Below, one piece after another: positions 34,327-41,500 of a stretch of DNA of 64,000 nucleotides. A program made the translations under genes and the position numbers. Below the pieces are notes generated by a model. It saw nothing but the letters and a program-made list of their open reading frames with translations. It was not told the DNA's origin and did no database searches. Positions within the stretch are counted from its first letter, which is position 1. Every line of letters starts with the position of its first letter. The DNA comes from Cyclobacteriaceae bacterium (GTDB taxonomy: Bacteria; Bacteroidota; Bacteroidia; Cytophagales; Cyclobacteriaceae). The stretch covers positions 1 to 64,000 of the forward strand of contig JAGQYI010000010.1 in the NCBI GenBank assembly GCA_020436165.1, in the 5' to 3' direction.

Positions 34327-35382
34327 ATGGATCACGCGTACTACATGCAACGTGCTTTGGAGCTGGCTAAAAATGGCCTTGGTTCTGTAAGTCCTAACCC
34401 AATGGTGGGTTGTGTGATAGTTTATGAAGGGAAAATAATTGGAGAGGGCTGGCACCGGCAATTTGGTGGGCCTCATGCAGAGGTAAATGCAATAGATTCT
34501 GTTGATGATAAAACACTTTTAAGGAAGGCAACGGTCTTCGTTACTTTAGAGCCTTGTTCCTATCATGGTAAGACCCCTGCTTGTTCTGATTTGCTGATCA
34601 GAAACAAAGTAAAAAAAGTGGTGGTGGCATCTCTTGATCCAAACCCCAAAGTATCAGGAGCAGGGATAAAGGCACTAAAAACTTCTGGTACTGAGGTGTT
34701 AACAAGAATTTGCGAAAATGAAAGCATCGCTTTAAACCGAAGGTTCTTTATCAATCAAAAACTCAAGCGTCCTTACATTTTGCTTAAATGGGCGCAAACC
34801 ATGGATGGATTTATTGCGCGCACCAATAACGATTCCAAATGGATCAGCAACGAACTTTCACGTCAGCGAGTGCACCAGTGGCGTTCTGAAGAAGATGCAA
34901 TTTTGGTAGGCAAGAACACGGTGGTTTACGATAATCCATCTCTTACAGTTCGTGACTGGCAAGGCGCAAACCCCGTACGTATAGTGCTGGATCGAAACCT
35001 TGAACTAAACGAGGATTACAAACTTTTTGATGGTGAAGTAAAAACGTTGGTGTACAACACAAACGAAAGCTCACAGCAAAACGGTTACGAAAGAGTTAAA
35101 GTGGAGGAAAAGAGCTTTTTAGAAAACGTATTACAGGATTTACTTTCTCGAGATATAGGCGCGGTGCTGGTTGAAGGAGGAAGCGAGGTGCTGACAAGTT
35201 TTATCGAATTAGGATTGTGGGATGAAGCCAGGGTTTTCACCTCGGAACAAAAGTTTGAAAAGGGTATTGGAGCACCGAAACTGCGCGAAGATCTTTATAA
35301 AAAAGAGTTTATTGAAAAGGATAAATTAGAGTATTATTTTAACAGCAAAACACAACAGCATTGGCAGAAGAACTTCAATTAA
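34327..35382 (+). CDS. ribD: Bifunctional diaminohydroxyphosphoribosylaminopyrimidine deaminase / uracil reductase
   Basis: RibD catalyses the second and third steps from GTP in riboflavin synthesis. The N-terminal deaminase domain (1-145) has the zinc site His50 and Glu52 in GGPHAEVNAI and cysteines 77 and 86 in PCSYHGKTPACSDLL. The C-terminal NADPH reductase domain (about 146-351) includes LKWAQTMDGFIARTNNDSKW and VLVEGGSEVLTSF. The last 22 bases overlap the msrC-like gene. The ribH partner is at 4826, so riboflavin genes are dispersed here. Confidence 0.95.
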   Translation: MDHAYYMQRALELAKNGLGSVSPNPMVGCVIVYEGKIIGEGWHRQFGGPHAEVNAIDSVDDKTLLRKATVFVTLEPCSYHGKTPACSDLLIRNKVKKVVVASLDPNPKVSGAGIKALKTSGTEVLTRICENESIALNRRFFINQKLKRPYILLKWAQTMDGFIARTNNDSKWISNELSRQRVHQWRSEEDAILVGKNTVVYDNPSLTVRDWQGANPVRIVLDRNLELNEDYKLFDGEVKTLVYNTNESSQQNGYERVKVEEKSFLENVLQDLLSRDIGAVLVEGGSEVLTSFIELGLWDEARVFTSEQKFEKGIGAPKLREDLYKKEFIEKDKLEYYFNSKTQQHWQKNFN

Positions 35383-35834
35383 CACCATCAGCATCAAAGG
35401 AGGAACGATACAAAGAGTTGCTACCGCAAATAGAGGCTTTGGTAACGGGTGAACCCGACCTTATTGCCAACATGGCCAATGTGGCATCTGCCATTCGCAT
35501 GGCTACAGGTTATTTGTGGGTAGGCTTTTATCTGGTAAAAGAAGATGAGTTGGTTCTAGGTCCTTTTCAAGGTCCAATTGCCTGCACACGCATTCAAAAG
35601 GGTAAGGGTGTTTGCGGTATCGCCTGGGCCACTAAACAAACTCAACTTGTACCTGATGTAGATGCTTTCCCTGGTCATATTGCTTGCAGCAGTGATTCAA
35701 GATCGGAAATTGTGGTTCCCGGAATTAAAAATGGGGAAGTAATATTTGTGCTGGATGTGGATAGCGCAAGGCTCAAAGAATTGGACGAAGCGGATGCAAG
35801 ATTCTTCGAAAAAGTTGTTAGCCTTCTACAATAA
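35361..35834 (+). CDS. msrC: Free methionine-(R)-sulfoxide reductase (GAF fold)
   Basis: A 157-residue GAF-domain enzyme that reduces free Met-(R)-sulfoxide using thioredoxin. The three conserved cysteines lie in GPIACTRI, GKGVCGIAWA and HIACSSDSRSEIVVP, the arrangement known for fRMsr of E. coli and yeast. The start is a TTG inside the ribD 3' end (22-base overlap); the next candidate lies far inside the domain. Protection from oxidative damage is the expected role. Confidence 0.87.
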   Translation: MAEELQLTPSASKEERYKELLPQIEALVTGEPDLIANMANVASAIRMATGYLWVGFYLVKEDELVLGPFQGPIACTRIQKGKGVCGIAWATKQTQLVPDVDAFPGHIACSSDSRSEIVVPGIKNGEVIFVLDVDSARLKELDEADARFFEKVVSLLQ

Positions 35835-35932
35835 GTTTTTCAACTTTTAGTTAAAATTTTTTAAGTGGTAAGAAAACTAACTATTTTAACCCTAAATTCG
35901 TTAATAGTAAAACTTTAATTAAACCAAACATC

Positions 35933-36706
35933 ATGAAACTAAGACTTATACTAGTATCGCTGATAGCATTTTTTGTTATCCAGACAACTTCTGCACAAAC
36001 TGTTGATGAGATCATTTCCAATTATTTTGAAAATACCGGTGGTATTGATAATTGGAAAGCCCTTAAAGGGATTAAAATGACTGCCTCCGTTAACCAGGGA
36101 GGAATGGACATACCTATTACAATGATTCAGCTGGCAGATGGCCGCAGGTATATGAAGTTTGAATTACAGGGGAAAGAAATTACTCAGGGAGTTTTCGATG
36201 GAGATGTAGTTTGGGGTACCAACTTTATGACCATGGAACCCGAGAAGAGTGATAGCGAGACTACCGAAAATACGAAAAGAGAATCCGGAGATTTTCCTGA
36301 CCCTTTCCTGAATATGAAAGAAAATGGATACTCAGCTGAACTTCTTGGCAAGGAAACAATTGAGGGAACCGAATGCTTTAAAGTTAAGCTAACTAAGAAG
36401 CCCCAATTAGTAGATGGTCAGGAAGTTGATAATATCAATTATTATTACTTTGATTCAGAGAATTTTGTGCCTATTGTTATGGAAGCTGAGATAAAAAGCG
36501 GACAAATGAAGGGTAAAACTCGCTTAACAACATTTAGCGATTATCAGGAAGTGGATGGATTGTACTTCCCATTTGCTATTGGAGATGGTATTAAGGACAT
36601 GGGTACTCAGGTGATCAATATAACCGCAATAGAGCTTAACCCTGAGGTGGACGATTCAATTTTTAAATTCCCTGAATCTGCAGAAACTACAACAAGTGAC
36701 AACTAA
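35933..36706 (+). CDS. Exported LolA-like fold protein
   Basis: A 257-residue protein with a signal peptide (LILVSLIAFFVIQTTSA, then QTVDEI). The mature part starts with a helix (VDEIISNYFENTGGIDNWKA) followed by many antiparallel strands, like the LolA/outer-membrane lipoprotein-sorting-related proteins of Bacteroidota. It also has GTECFKVKLTKK and LTTFSDYQEVDGLYFPFAI near the end. It might bind lipids or acyl chains. It precedes the large BNR-repeat gene by 43 bases. Confidence 0.7.
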   Translation: MKLRLILVSLIAFFVIQTTSAQTVDEIISNYFENTGGIDNWKALKGIKMTASVNQGGMDIPITMIQLADGRRYMKFELQGKEITQGVFDGDVVWGTNFMTMEPEKSDSETTENTKRESGDFPDPFLNMKENGYSAELLGKETIEGTECFKVKLTKKPQLVDGQEVDNINYYYFDSENFVPIVMEAEIKSGQMKGKTRLTTFSDYQEVDGLYFPFAIGDGIKDMGTQVINITAIELNPEVDDSIFKFPESAETTTSDN

Positions 36707-36735
36707 GTAGTTACAGCATAACTACCTTATTCATT
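36707..36735 (+). terminator. Weak hairpin between LolA-like and BNR genes
   Basis: GTAGTTA / TAACTAC forms a 7-base stem with a 5-base loop (36707-36725), followed by a T-rich but interrupted tract. It may be a weak terminator or just an mRNA structure. Confidence 0.3.
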
Positions 36736-36749
36736 TAATTTTCATTGGT

Positions 36750-39700
36750 ATGAAAAAAACTATATTACTGATTGCAGCAGTGATAGGCTATACTGTATCC
36801 TTTGCTCAGGAACAGATAGTGCTATCAGGCGATGAACTTTTTGGCTCTTTAAAAGCCAGGCAAATAGGGCCTGCACTTATGAGTGGCAGAATAAGCGACC
36901 TGGTTGGTCATCCAACCAATGCACGGATTATTTATGCCGGAACAGCCGGTGGTGGTGTGTGGAAATCAGCAGATGGAGGATCTTCTTTTACGTCTATTTT
37001 TGATAAACATGCCCAGTCAATAGGCACGGTAGCAGTGGACCCGAATCAGCCGGATCAGGTGCTTTGGGTTGGAACCGGAGAAACCTGGACACGGAACAGT
37101 ACATCTGTCGGAGATGGTTTGTATAAATCAACAGATGGAGGGGTTAACTGGACTAAAGTTGGTTTTGATAAATCGGAACGAATAAGCAGTATTCAAATTA
37201 ATCCTAAAAACTCAGATGAAGTTTATGTAGGTGTTTTAGGCCCGCTTTGGGGCGACAGTGATGAACGCGGTGTGTATAAAACCACTGATGGGGGCCAAAC
37301 CTGGGAGAGGCTGTTGGCAGGAAGCAATGACACCGGATGCTCCGAATTGATTTTGGATAAGAACAACCCAAATATTCTTTATGCTGCTTTTTGGCAATAC
37401 AGAAGAACTGCCTGGGGTTTTAATTCAGGTGGTGAAAAGAGTGCGATGTACAAATCGACTGATGGTGGCAAAACCTGGAAGAAAATCCATAATGGGTTGC
37501 CTTCCGGTAAAATGGGCCGGTTTGCATTGGCAATGGCTCCCTCGGATAGTAAAATCCTTTATGCAGGGGTTGAATCTGAAAAGGATAAGGGGCTTTACAA
37601 GTCTACCGATGGAGGAGAGTCCTGGGAATATTTAAATAAAGATTTTGGATTGGTTGTTCGCCCGTTCTACTTTTCCCGAATTGTAGTTGATCCCAAGAAC
37701 CCGGATATCTTACTCAAGGCTGGTTTGTATGCTTCCATGAGCCGCGATGGAGGAAAAACGTTTAAAGAACTTGGAGGTAACTATCATTCCGATGCCCATG
37801 ACTTTTGGTTTGATATTAATAATTCGGACAGGTTTTATATTGGTACAGATGGGGGTGTATACAGAACCTGGGATGCGGGAGGCAATACCGAAATGGTAAA
37901 CAATATACCTGTTTCTCAATTCTATCAGGTTAGTGTAGATACAGCTACTCCTTACAACGTATACGGTGGTTTGCAGGATAACGGTTCCTGGTTTGGGCCT
38001 TCTTCAAGTCCTGGCGGTATTGAAGCACGTGATTGGACCCCGGTTGGATATGGAGATGGGTTTAGGGTATTGAAGCACCCTACCAAACCTTATGTATATG
38101 CAGAAATGCAAGGTGCAGAAGGTGTTTGGCGCTACGATGTAGAAAGAAATCAAACCAGAAATGTAAAGGTATTTGCTGTTGAAGGCGACCCTAAGTTGCG
38201 TTTCAATTGGAATGCCCCCTTAACGCAAAGCCCAAATAAAGCTGATAGAATTTATTTAGGTAGCCAGTTTGTTCATGTGTCAAACGACATGGGTAATAAC
38301 TGGACAAAGATTTCTCCAGACCTTACTACTAACGATCCTAAAAAGCAGAATCAGGAAGAGTCGGGTGGTATTTCGAAGGATAACTCAGGAGCAGAAAACC
38401 ATTGTACAATATTTACCATAGCGGAATCGCCATTAGACGAGAAAGTGATTTGGGTGGGCACTGACGATGGAAATGTGCAGGTTACTCAGGATGGTGGTAA
38501 AACATGGTCGAATGTAACAACTAATCTTAACGGAGTTCCTGCCAATACATGGTGCTACCATATTGAGGCAAGTAATTTTAATAAAGGCGCTGCGTATGCG
38601 GTTTTTGATGGACACACAGCAAACGATGGAAACACCTATGTGTTAAAAACCACAGATTTTGGCAAAACCTGGAAAAGTATTGTTACAGATGATATTTATG
38701 GTTTTGCGAGAAATATTCAAGAAGATTATGTAAATGAAAATTTACTGTTTCTGGGAACAGAGTTTGGTTTGTATGTAACTATAGATGGTGGAGCACACTG
38801 GACCCAGTTCACGAATAATATGCCGGAAGTGGCGGTTCACTACATTGAACTTCAGCCTAAAACCAACGACCTTGTTATGGGAACTCATGGCCGGGGAGTT
38901 ATCATTATTGATGACATAAGCCCTTTGAGGGAATTGAGCCAGGATGTGTTAAACGAAGATGTACACATTTTTGCCTCTCAACCTTTTATAATGCCTGATG
39001 AAAGTAGTTTTGGTGGAGGTAGCAATGGGAGCCAGTTTATCGGGCCAAACCCTGATCGGTCTGCTAAAATGGTGTATTACCTGAAGAAACGTCACACATT
39101 TGGCAAAATGACGATTGAAGTACAGAACCAGAATGGACAGGTTATGCAGGAAATTGATGCCAAAAAACAAAGAGGGATTAACATTGTAACCTGGAATTAC
39201 CGAATGAAGCTACCCAAAATTGCCAAAGGCAAAACCTTTGATTTTGGTGGATTTACTGCCCCTCGGGTACCTGCTGGAACTTACACCTTTGTAATGAAAA
39301 AAGGGAAAGCCGAATATAGGCACGAAATCGAGCTGCAATATGACCCTAAATCAATTTTAACATTGGCAGATAGAAAAGCCCAGGAGGAAATGGTAATGAA
39401 GCTCTACAACATGACCCAAGACCTTGCTTACCTGGTATTTAAAATTGATGAAACGGTTGATTATGCAAATATGGCCAAAGATGCCAATGCCAAACTTGGA
39501 AAGTCATCTGCAGGCCTAATTGAGTCGCTGAACGATCTGAAGAAGACCCTGGTAATTACAACAGGAGATAATTACGTTGGAACAGCCGATAAGCAATTAC
39601 GCGAAAAGATTGGCGACTTATATAGTGTTGTAGCTGATAACTATGGTAAACCTGGCAATGGCCAATATGCTAATTTGGCTATCCTTGAAAAAACACTGGA

Positions 39701-39830
39701 AGAAGCTAAAACCAAGTATTCGTATATTAAGAATAAGGAATTGTCAAAGCTTGAAAGGGCCGGCTCCAAGTATGACCTGGGCGCTATGCAGGAGAAGTCT
39801 TTTGAACAGTTTCTGAAAGAGTATAAGTAG
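36750..39830 (+). CDS. Exported BNR/Asp-box repeat protein (sortilin/VPS10-like, glycosyl-hydrolase-annotated)
   Basis: A 1026-residue secreted protein with a signal peptide (TILLIAAVIGYTVSFA, before QEQ). About nine Asp-box motifs (SxDxGxxW/F), such as SADGGSSF, STDGGVNW, TTDGGQTW, STDGGKTW, STDGGESW, SRDGGKTF, TQDGGKTW and TIDGGAHW, show two seven- or ten-bladed beta-propellers. The C-terminal 280 residues form a separate beta/helical domain (MPDESSFGGGSNGS to the end). Homologues are labelled glycosyl hydrolase or VPS10-domain protein, but no glycosidase residues are identifiable. A role in binding or degrading polymers at the surface is only inferred. A palindromic terminator follows. Confidence 0.82.
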   Translation: MKKTILLIAAVIGYTVSFAQEQIVLSGDELFGSLKARQIGPALMSGRISDLVGHPTNARIIYAGTAGGGVWKSADGGSSFTSIFDKHAQSIGTVAVDPNQPDQVLWVGTGETWTRNSTSVGDGLYKSTDGGVNWTKVGFDKSERISSIQINPKNSDEVYVGVLGPLWGDSDERGVYKTTDGGQTWERLLAGSNDTGCSELILDKNNPNILYAAFWQYRRTAWGFNSGGEKSAMYKSTDGGKTWKKIHNGLPSGKMGRFALAMAPSDSKILYAGVESEKDKGLYKSTDGGESWEYLNKDFGLVVRPFYFSRIVVDPKNPDILLKAGLYASMSRDGGKTFKELGGNYHSDAHDFWFDINNSDRFYIGTDGGVYRTWDAGGNTEMVNNIPVSQFYQVSVDTATPYNVYGGLQDNGSWFGPSSSPGGIEARDWTPVGYGDGFRVLKHPTKPYVYAEMQGAEGVWRYDVERNQTRNVKVFAVEGDPKLRFNWNAPLTQSPNKADRIYLGSQFVHVSNDMGNNWTKISPDLTTNDPKKQNQEESGGISKDNSGAENHCTIFTIAESPLDEKVIWVGTDDGNVQVTQDGGKTWSNVTTNLNGVPANTWCYHIEASNFNKGAAYAVFDGHTANDGNTYVLKTTDFGKTWKSIVTDDIYGFARNIQEDYVNENLLFLGTEFGLYVTIDGGAHWTQFTNNMPEVAVHYIELQPKTNDLVMGTHGRGVIIIDDISPLRELSQDVLNEDVHIFASQPFIMPDESSFGGGSNGSQFIGPNPDRSAKMVYYLKKRHTFGKMTIEVQNQNGQVMQEIDAKKQRGINIVTWNYRMKLPKIAKGKTFDFGGFTAPRVPAGTYTFVMKKGKAEYRHEIELQYDPKSILTLADRKAQEEMVMKLYNMTQDLAYLVFKIDETVDYANMAKDANAKLGKSSAGLIESLNDLKKTLVITTGDNYVGTADKQLREKIGDLYSVVADNYGKPGNGQYANLAILEKTLEEAKTKYSYIKNKELSKLERAGSKYDLGAMQEKSFEQFLKEYK

Positions 39831-39834
39831 GAGG

Positions 39835-39877
39835 ATAGGGGGTATGATTAATCATACCCCCTATTTATATTTTTTTA
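39835..39877 (+). terminator. Rho-independent terminator, 30-base perfect palindrome
   Basis: Bases 39835-39864 form a perfect palindrome (arms ATAGGGGGTATGATT and its complement) followed by TTATATTTTTTT. It ends the BNR transcript. Confidence 0.9.
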
Positions 39878-40168
39878 AGTTATCAGAGTTTTGTTGCCTT
39901 CCCAATCATTTGATTTTATTCCGGATTTATTAGGCATACCTGTATCAAAGAGTATTTTGGAGTAAATTGTTAAAGCAATTCTAGGAGTCTGTTTCTTAAC
40001 TAGATGTGTTTGAATTTTAGTTTAGGACGTAAGTAAATTGTACTTTAGATTAAAATTCTAAATACATAGAAATATAATTAAATTTTACGCAAAATTTAAT
40101 TAACAAATATCGTATTTGGTATTTTATAGATTTAATCTATAATTGAATTATGTTTCTTTGACTAACTA
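39878..40168 (+). other. AT-rich gene-free leader upstream of the duplicated small proteins
   Basis: This 291-base stretch has no credible ORF. Together with the terminator it makes a 338-base gap after the BNR gene. It is very AT-rich, with many T-runs and TTTAAT/ATTAA patterns. TATTTGG and TTTCTTTG (40153-40160) are the only promoter-like elements. No RNA gene was recognised. The composition may reflect a horizontally acquired or fast-evolving promoter region. Confidence 0.5.
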
Positions 40169-40693
40169 ATGAAAACAGAAATGAAAAAAATATTGCTGTT
40201 TATACTTTTGGCAATCTTAGTATCAAACTTTTCTAGAGCACAGTATAAGATAAATAAATACAAGTACGATCCTCGAACCTATACGCCTCAAATGGGAGAC
40301 CCATATAACCCTACTGTTGCCGGGTTAGCTTCTTTTTTAATTCCTGGTTTGGGACAAATGGTTTCTCATGAAGGAGGGAGAGGCGTTGCCTTTCTTGTTG
40401 GAACAGTAGGTTTGTACGTTATTGCAATTGCTAATGCTCCTACAGGGGTTGATTACTATGGGAATGTAATTGGTGGTAATCCTCAGGTAGCAATAATTGC
40501 ATCTATAGGGACCATTGTTGTTGGTATCGCTTCTATTGTTGATGCTGTTAAAGTTGCTAAAGTTAACAATCTTGCACTCAGAGATCAGCAGAATACATCT
40601 TTACAACTGGAAGTGAAGCCATTTGTAAAAAGTAGCATAGATGGTTATAATTTTCAGCCGAATGGTGGTCTAACTTTTAGTTTAAGGTTTTAG
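40169..40693 (+). CDS. Exported small protein with hydrophobic core, copy 1 of tandem pair
   Basis: A 174-residue protein with a signal peptide (ILLFILLAILVSNFSRA, before QYKINKYKYD). It then has a DPRTYTPQMGDPYNPTVAG motif, a hydrophobic hairpin (LASFLIPGLGQM, then VAFLVGTVGLYVIAIA), a second helix (IIASIGTIVVGIASIVDAVK) and a basic/polar end (FQPNGGLTFSLRF). The SFLIPGLGQ motif recalls TM2/DUF5683-type hairpins. Function unknown. The neighbouring gene at 40717 is a diverged copy. ATG 40181 is an alternative start. Confidence 0.75.
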   Translation: MKTEMKKILLFILLAILVSNFSRAQYKINKYKYDPRTYTPQMGDPYNPTVAGLASFLIPGLGQMVSHEGGRGVAFLVGTVGLYVIAIANAPTGVDYYGNVIGGNPQVAIIASIGTIVVGIASIVDAVKVAKVNNLALRDQQNTSLQLEVKPFVKSSIDGYNFQPNGGLTFSLRF

Positions 40694-40716
40694 GGTTTGC
40701 AAAAATATCTTATCAG

Positions 40717-41220
40717 ATGAACTGCTTAAAAAAGGTTAAATGTTTATTTATTGTTTTAATTCTAATCTCATCATCTCTTGAAGCTCAATATAGAGTTAAC
40801 AAACTTAAATATGATCCTGAAACATATACTCCAAGGCTGGGAGATAAATATAACCCAACTCTAGCTGGAATAGAATCTGCATTTATACCTGGTTTTGGAC
40901 AGATACTTTCAGGAGAGCCATTAAGAGGAGGTGTTTTTCTGGGAAGTTTTATTTTGGTTTTGAGTGGTGCACATTTAATAGCTGAAAAGGTTAACCCTCC
41001 ACAATCCTATATATACGCGATTACTACGGTATTCGTATCGTCTGGTTTATGGATTGCATCTATTATTGATGCAGTTATAGTTGCCAAGGTTAATAATCTG
41101 GCTTTTAGAGATCAACATGATTCTGCCTTTAAGCTTGAGGTCAAACCATATCTGAACAGTACCATAAATGGATATAACTTCCAACCTAATGGTGGATTGA
41201 TTTTAAGTTTAAAGTTTTGA
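40717..41220 (+). CDS. Exported small protein with hydrophobic core, copy 2 of tandem pair
   Basis: A 167-residue paralogue of the preceding gene, 23 bases downstream. Both share YKYDP/LKYDP near the start, TYTPxxGDxYNPTxAG, IPGxGQ, IDAVxVAKVNNLAxRDQ, SxxGYNFQPNGGLxxSLxF and the same helix spacing. The pair clearly arose by duplication. Copy 2 has a signal peptide FIVLILISSSLEA. Divergence in the middle (helix 1) suggests different partners or relaxed constraint. Function unknown. Confidence 0.75.
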   Translation: MNCLKKVKCLFIVLILISSSLEAQYRVNKLKYDPETYTPRLGDKYNPTLAGIESAFIPGFGQILSGEPLRGGVFLGSFILVLSGAHLIAEKVNPPQSYIYAITTVFVSSGLWIASIIDAVIVAKVNNLAFRDQHDSAFKLEVKPYLNSTINGYNFQPNGGLILSLKF

Positions 41221-41308
41221 TTGTTTTTAGGATACAAACTAATGAGTCTATAATTTTCGTGTTTAACAAGAATTTCTGAACTTAGTAGTTCAAAAAAATC
41301 AGCAGCAT

Positions 41309-41416
41309 ATGGGAATGTTAATTTTAGTGCTCGTTTTGTTTGTTTTGGCAATTGTATCGCCATGGGTTTTTCCAAACAGAATGGTTAGCAAACACGATAG
41401 AGATCTTGATGTATAA
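41309..41416 (+). CDS. Candidate 35-residue single-helix membrane peptide
   Basis: ATG at 41309 opens a 35-codon frame. It encodes one hydrophobic helix (LILVLVLFVLAIVSPWVF), followed by a polar, charged tail NRMVSKHDRDLDV, and stops at 41414-41416. A strong terminator begins 20 bases later (41437), which shows that some transcript ends here and that the frame lies inside a transcription unit. No ribosome-binding sequence is clear. The hydrophobic helix plus charged tail looks like a genuine small membrane protein, but chance remains possible. Confidence 0.5.
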   Translation: MGMLILVLVLFVLAIVSPWVFPNRMVSKHDRDLDV

Positions 41417-41436
41417 ACAATAGCATTGTTTATTAG

Positions 41437-41473
41437 AATAGCCAGGTAATAAAATTGCCTGGCTATTTTTTTT
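41437..41473 (+). terminator. Rho-independent terminator after the tandem pair and small peptide
   Basis: ATAGCCAGG / CCTGGCTAT (plus flanking pairs with one mismatch) form a stem around 41438-41467, followed by eight T residues. It separates the 40-41 kb group from the metalloprotease. Confidence 0.9.
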
Positions 41474-41500
41474 CAAAGGGGTCTGTTTGTAAGTTTAAGC

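Noticed and set aside
39842..39940. 30-codon ORF starting in the terminator after the BNR gene
   Set aside because: Its start lies inside the terminator palindrome and the translation has no plausible structure.
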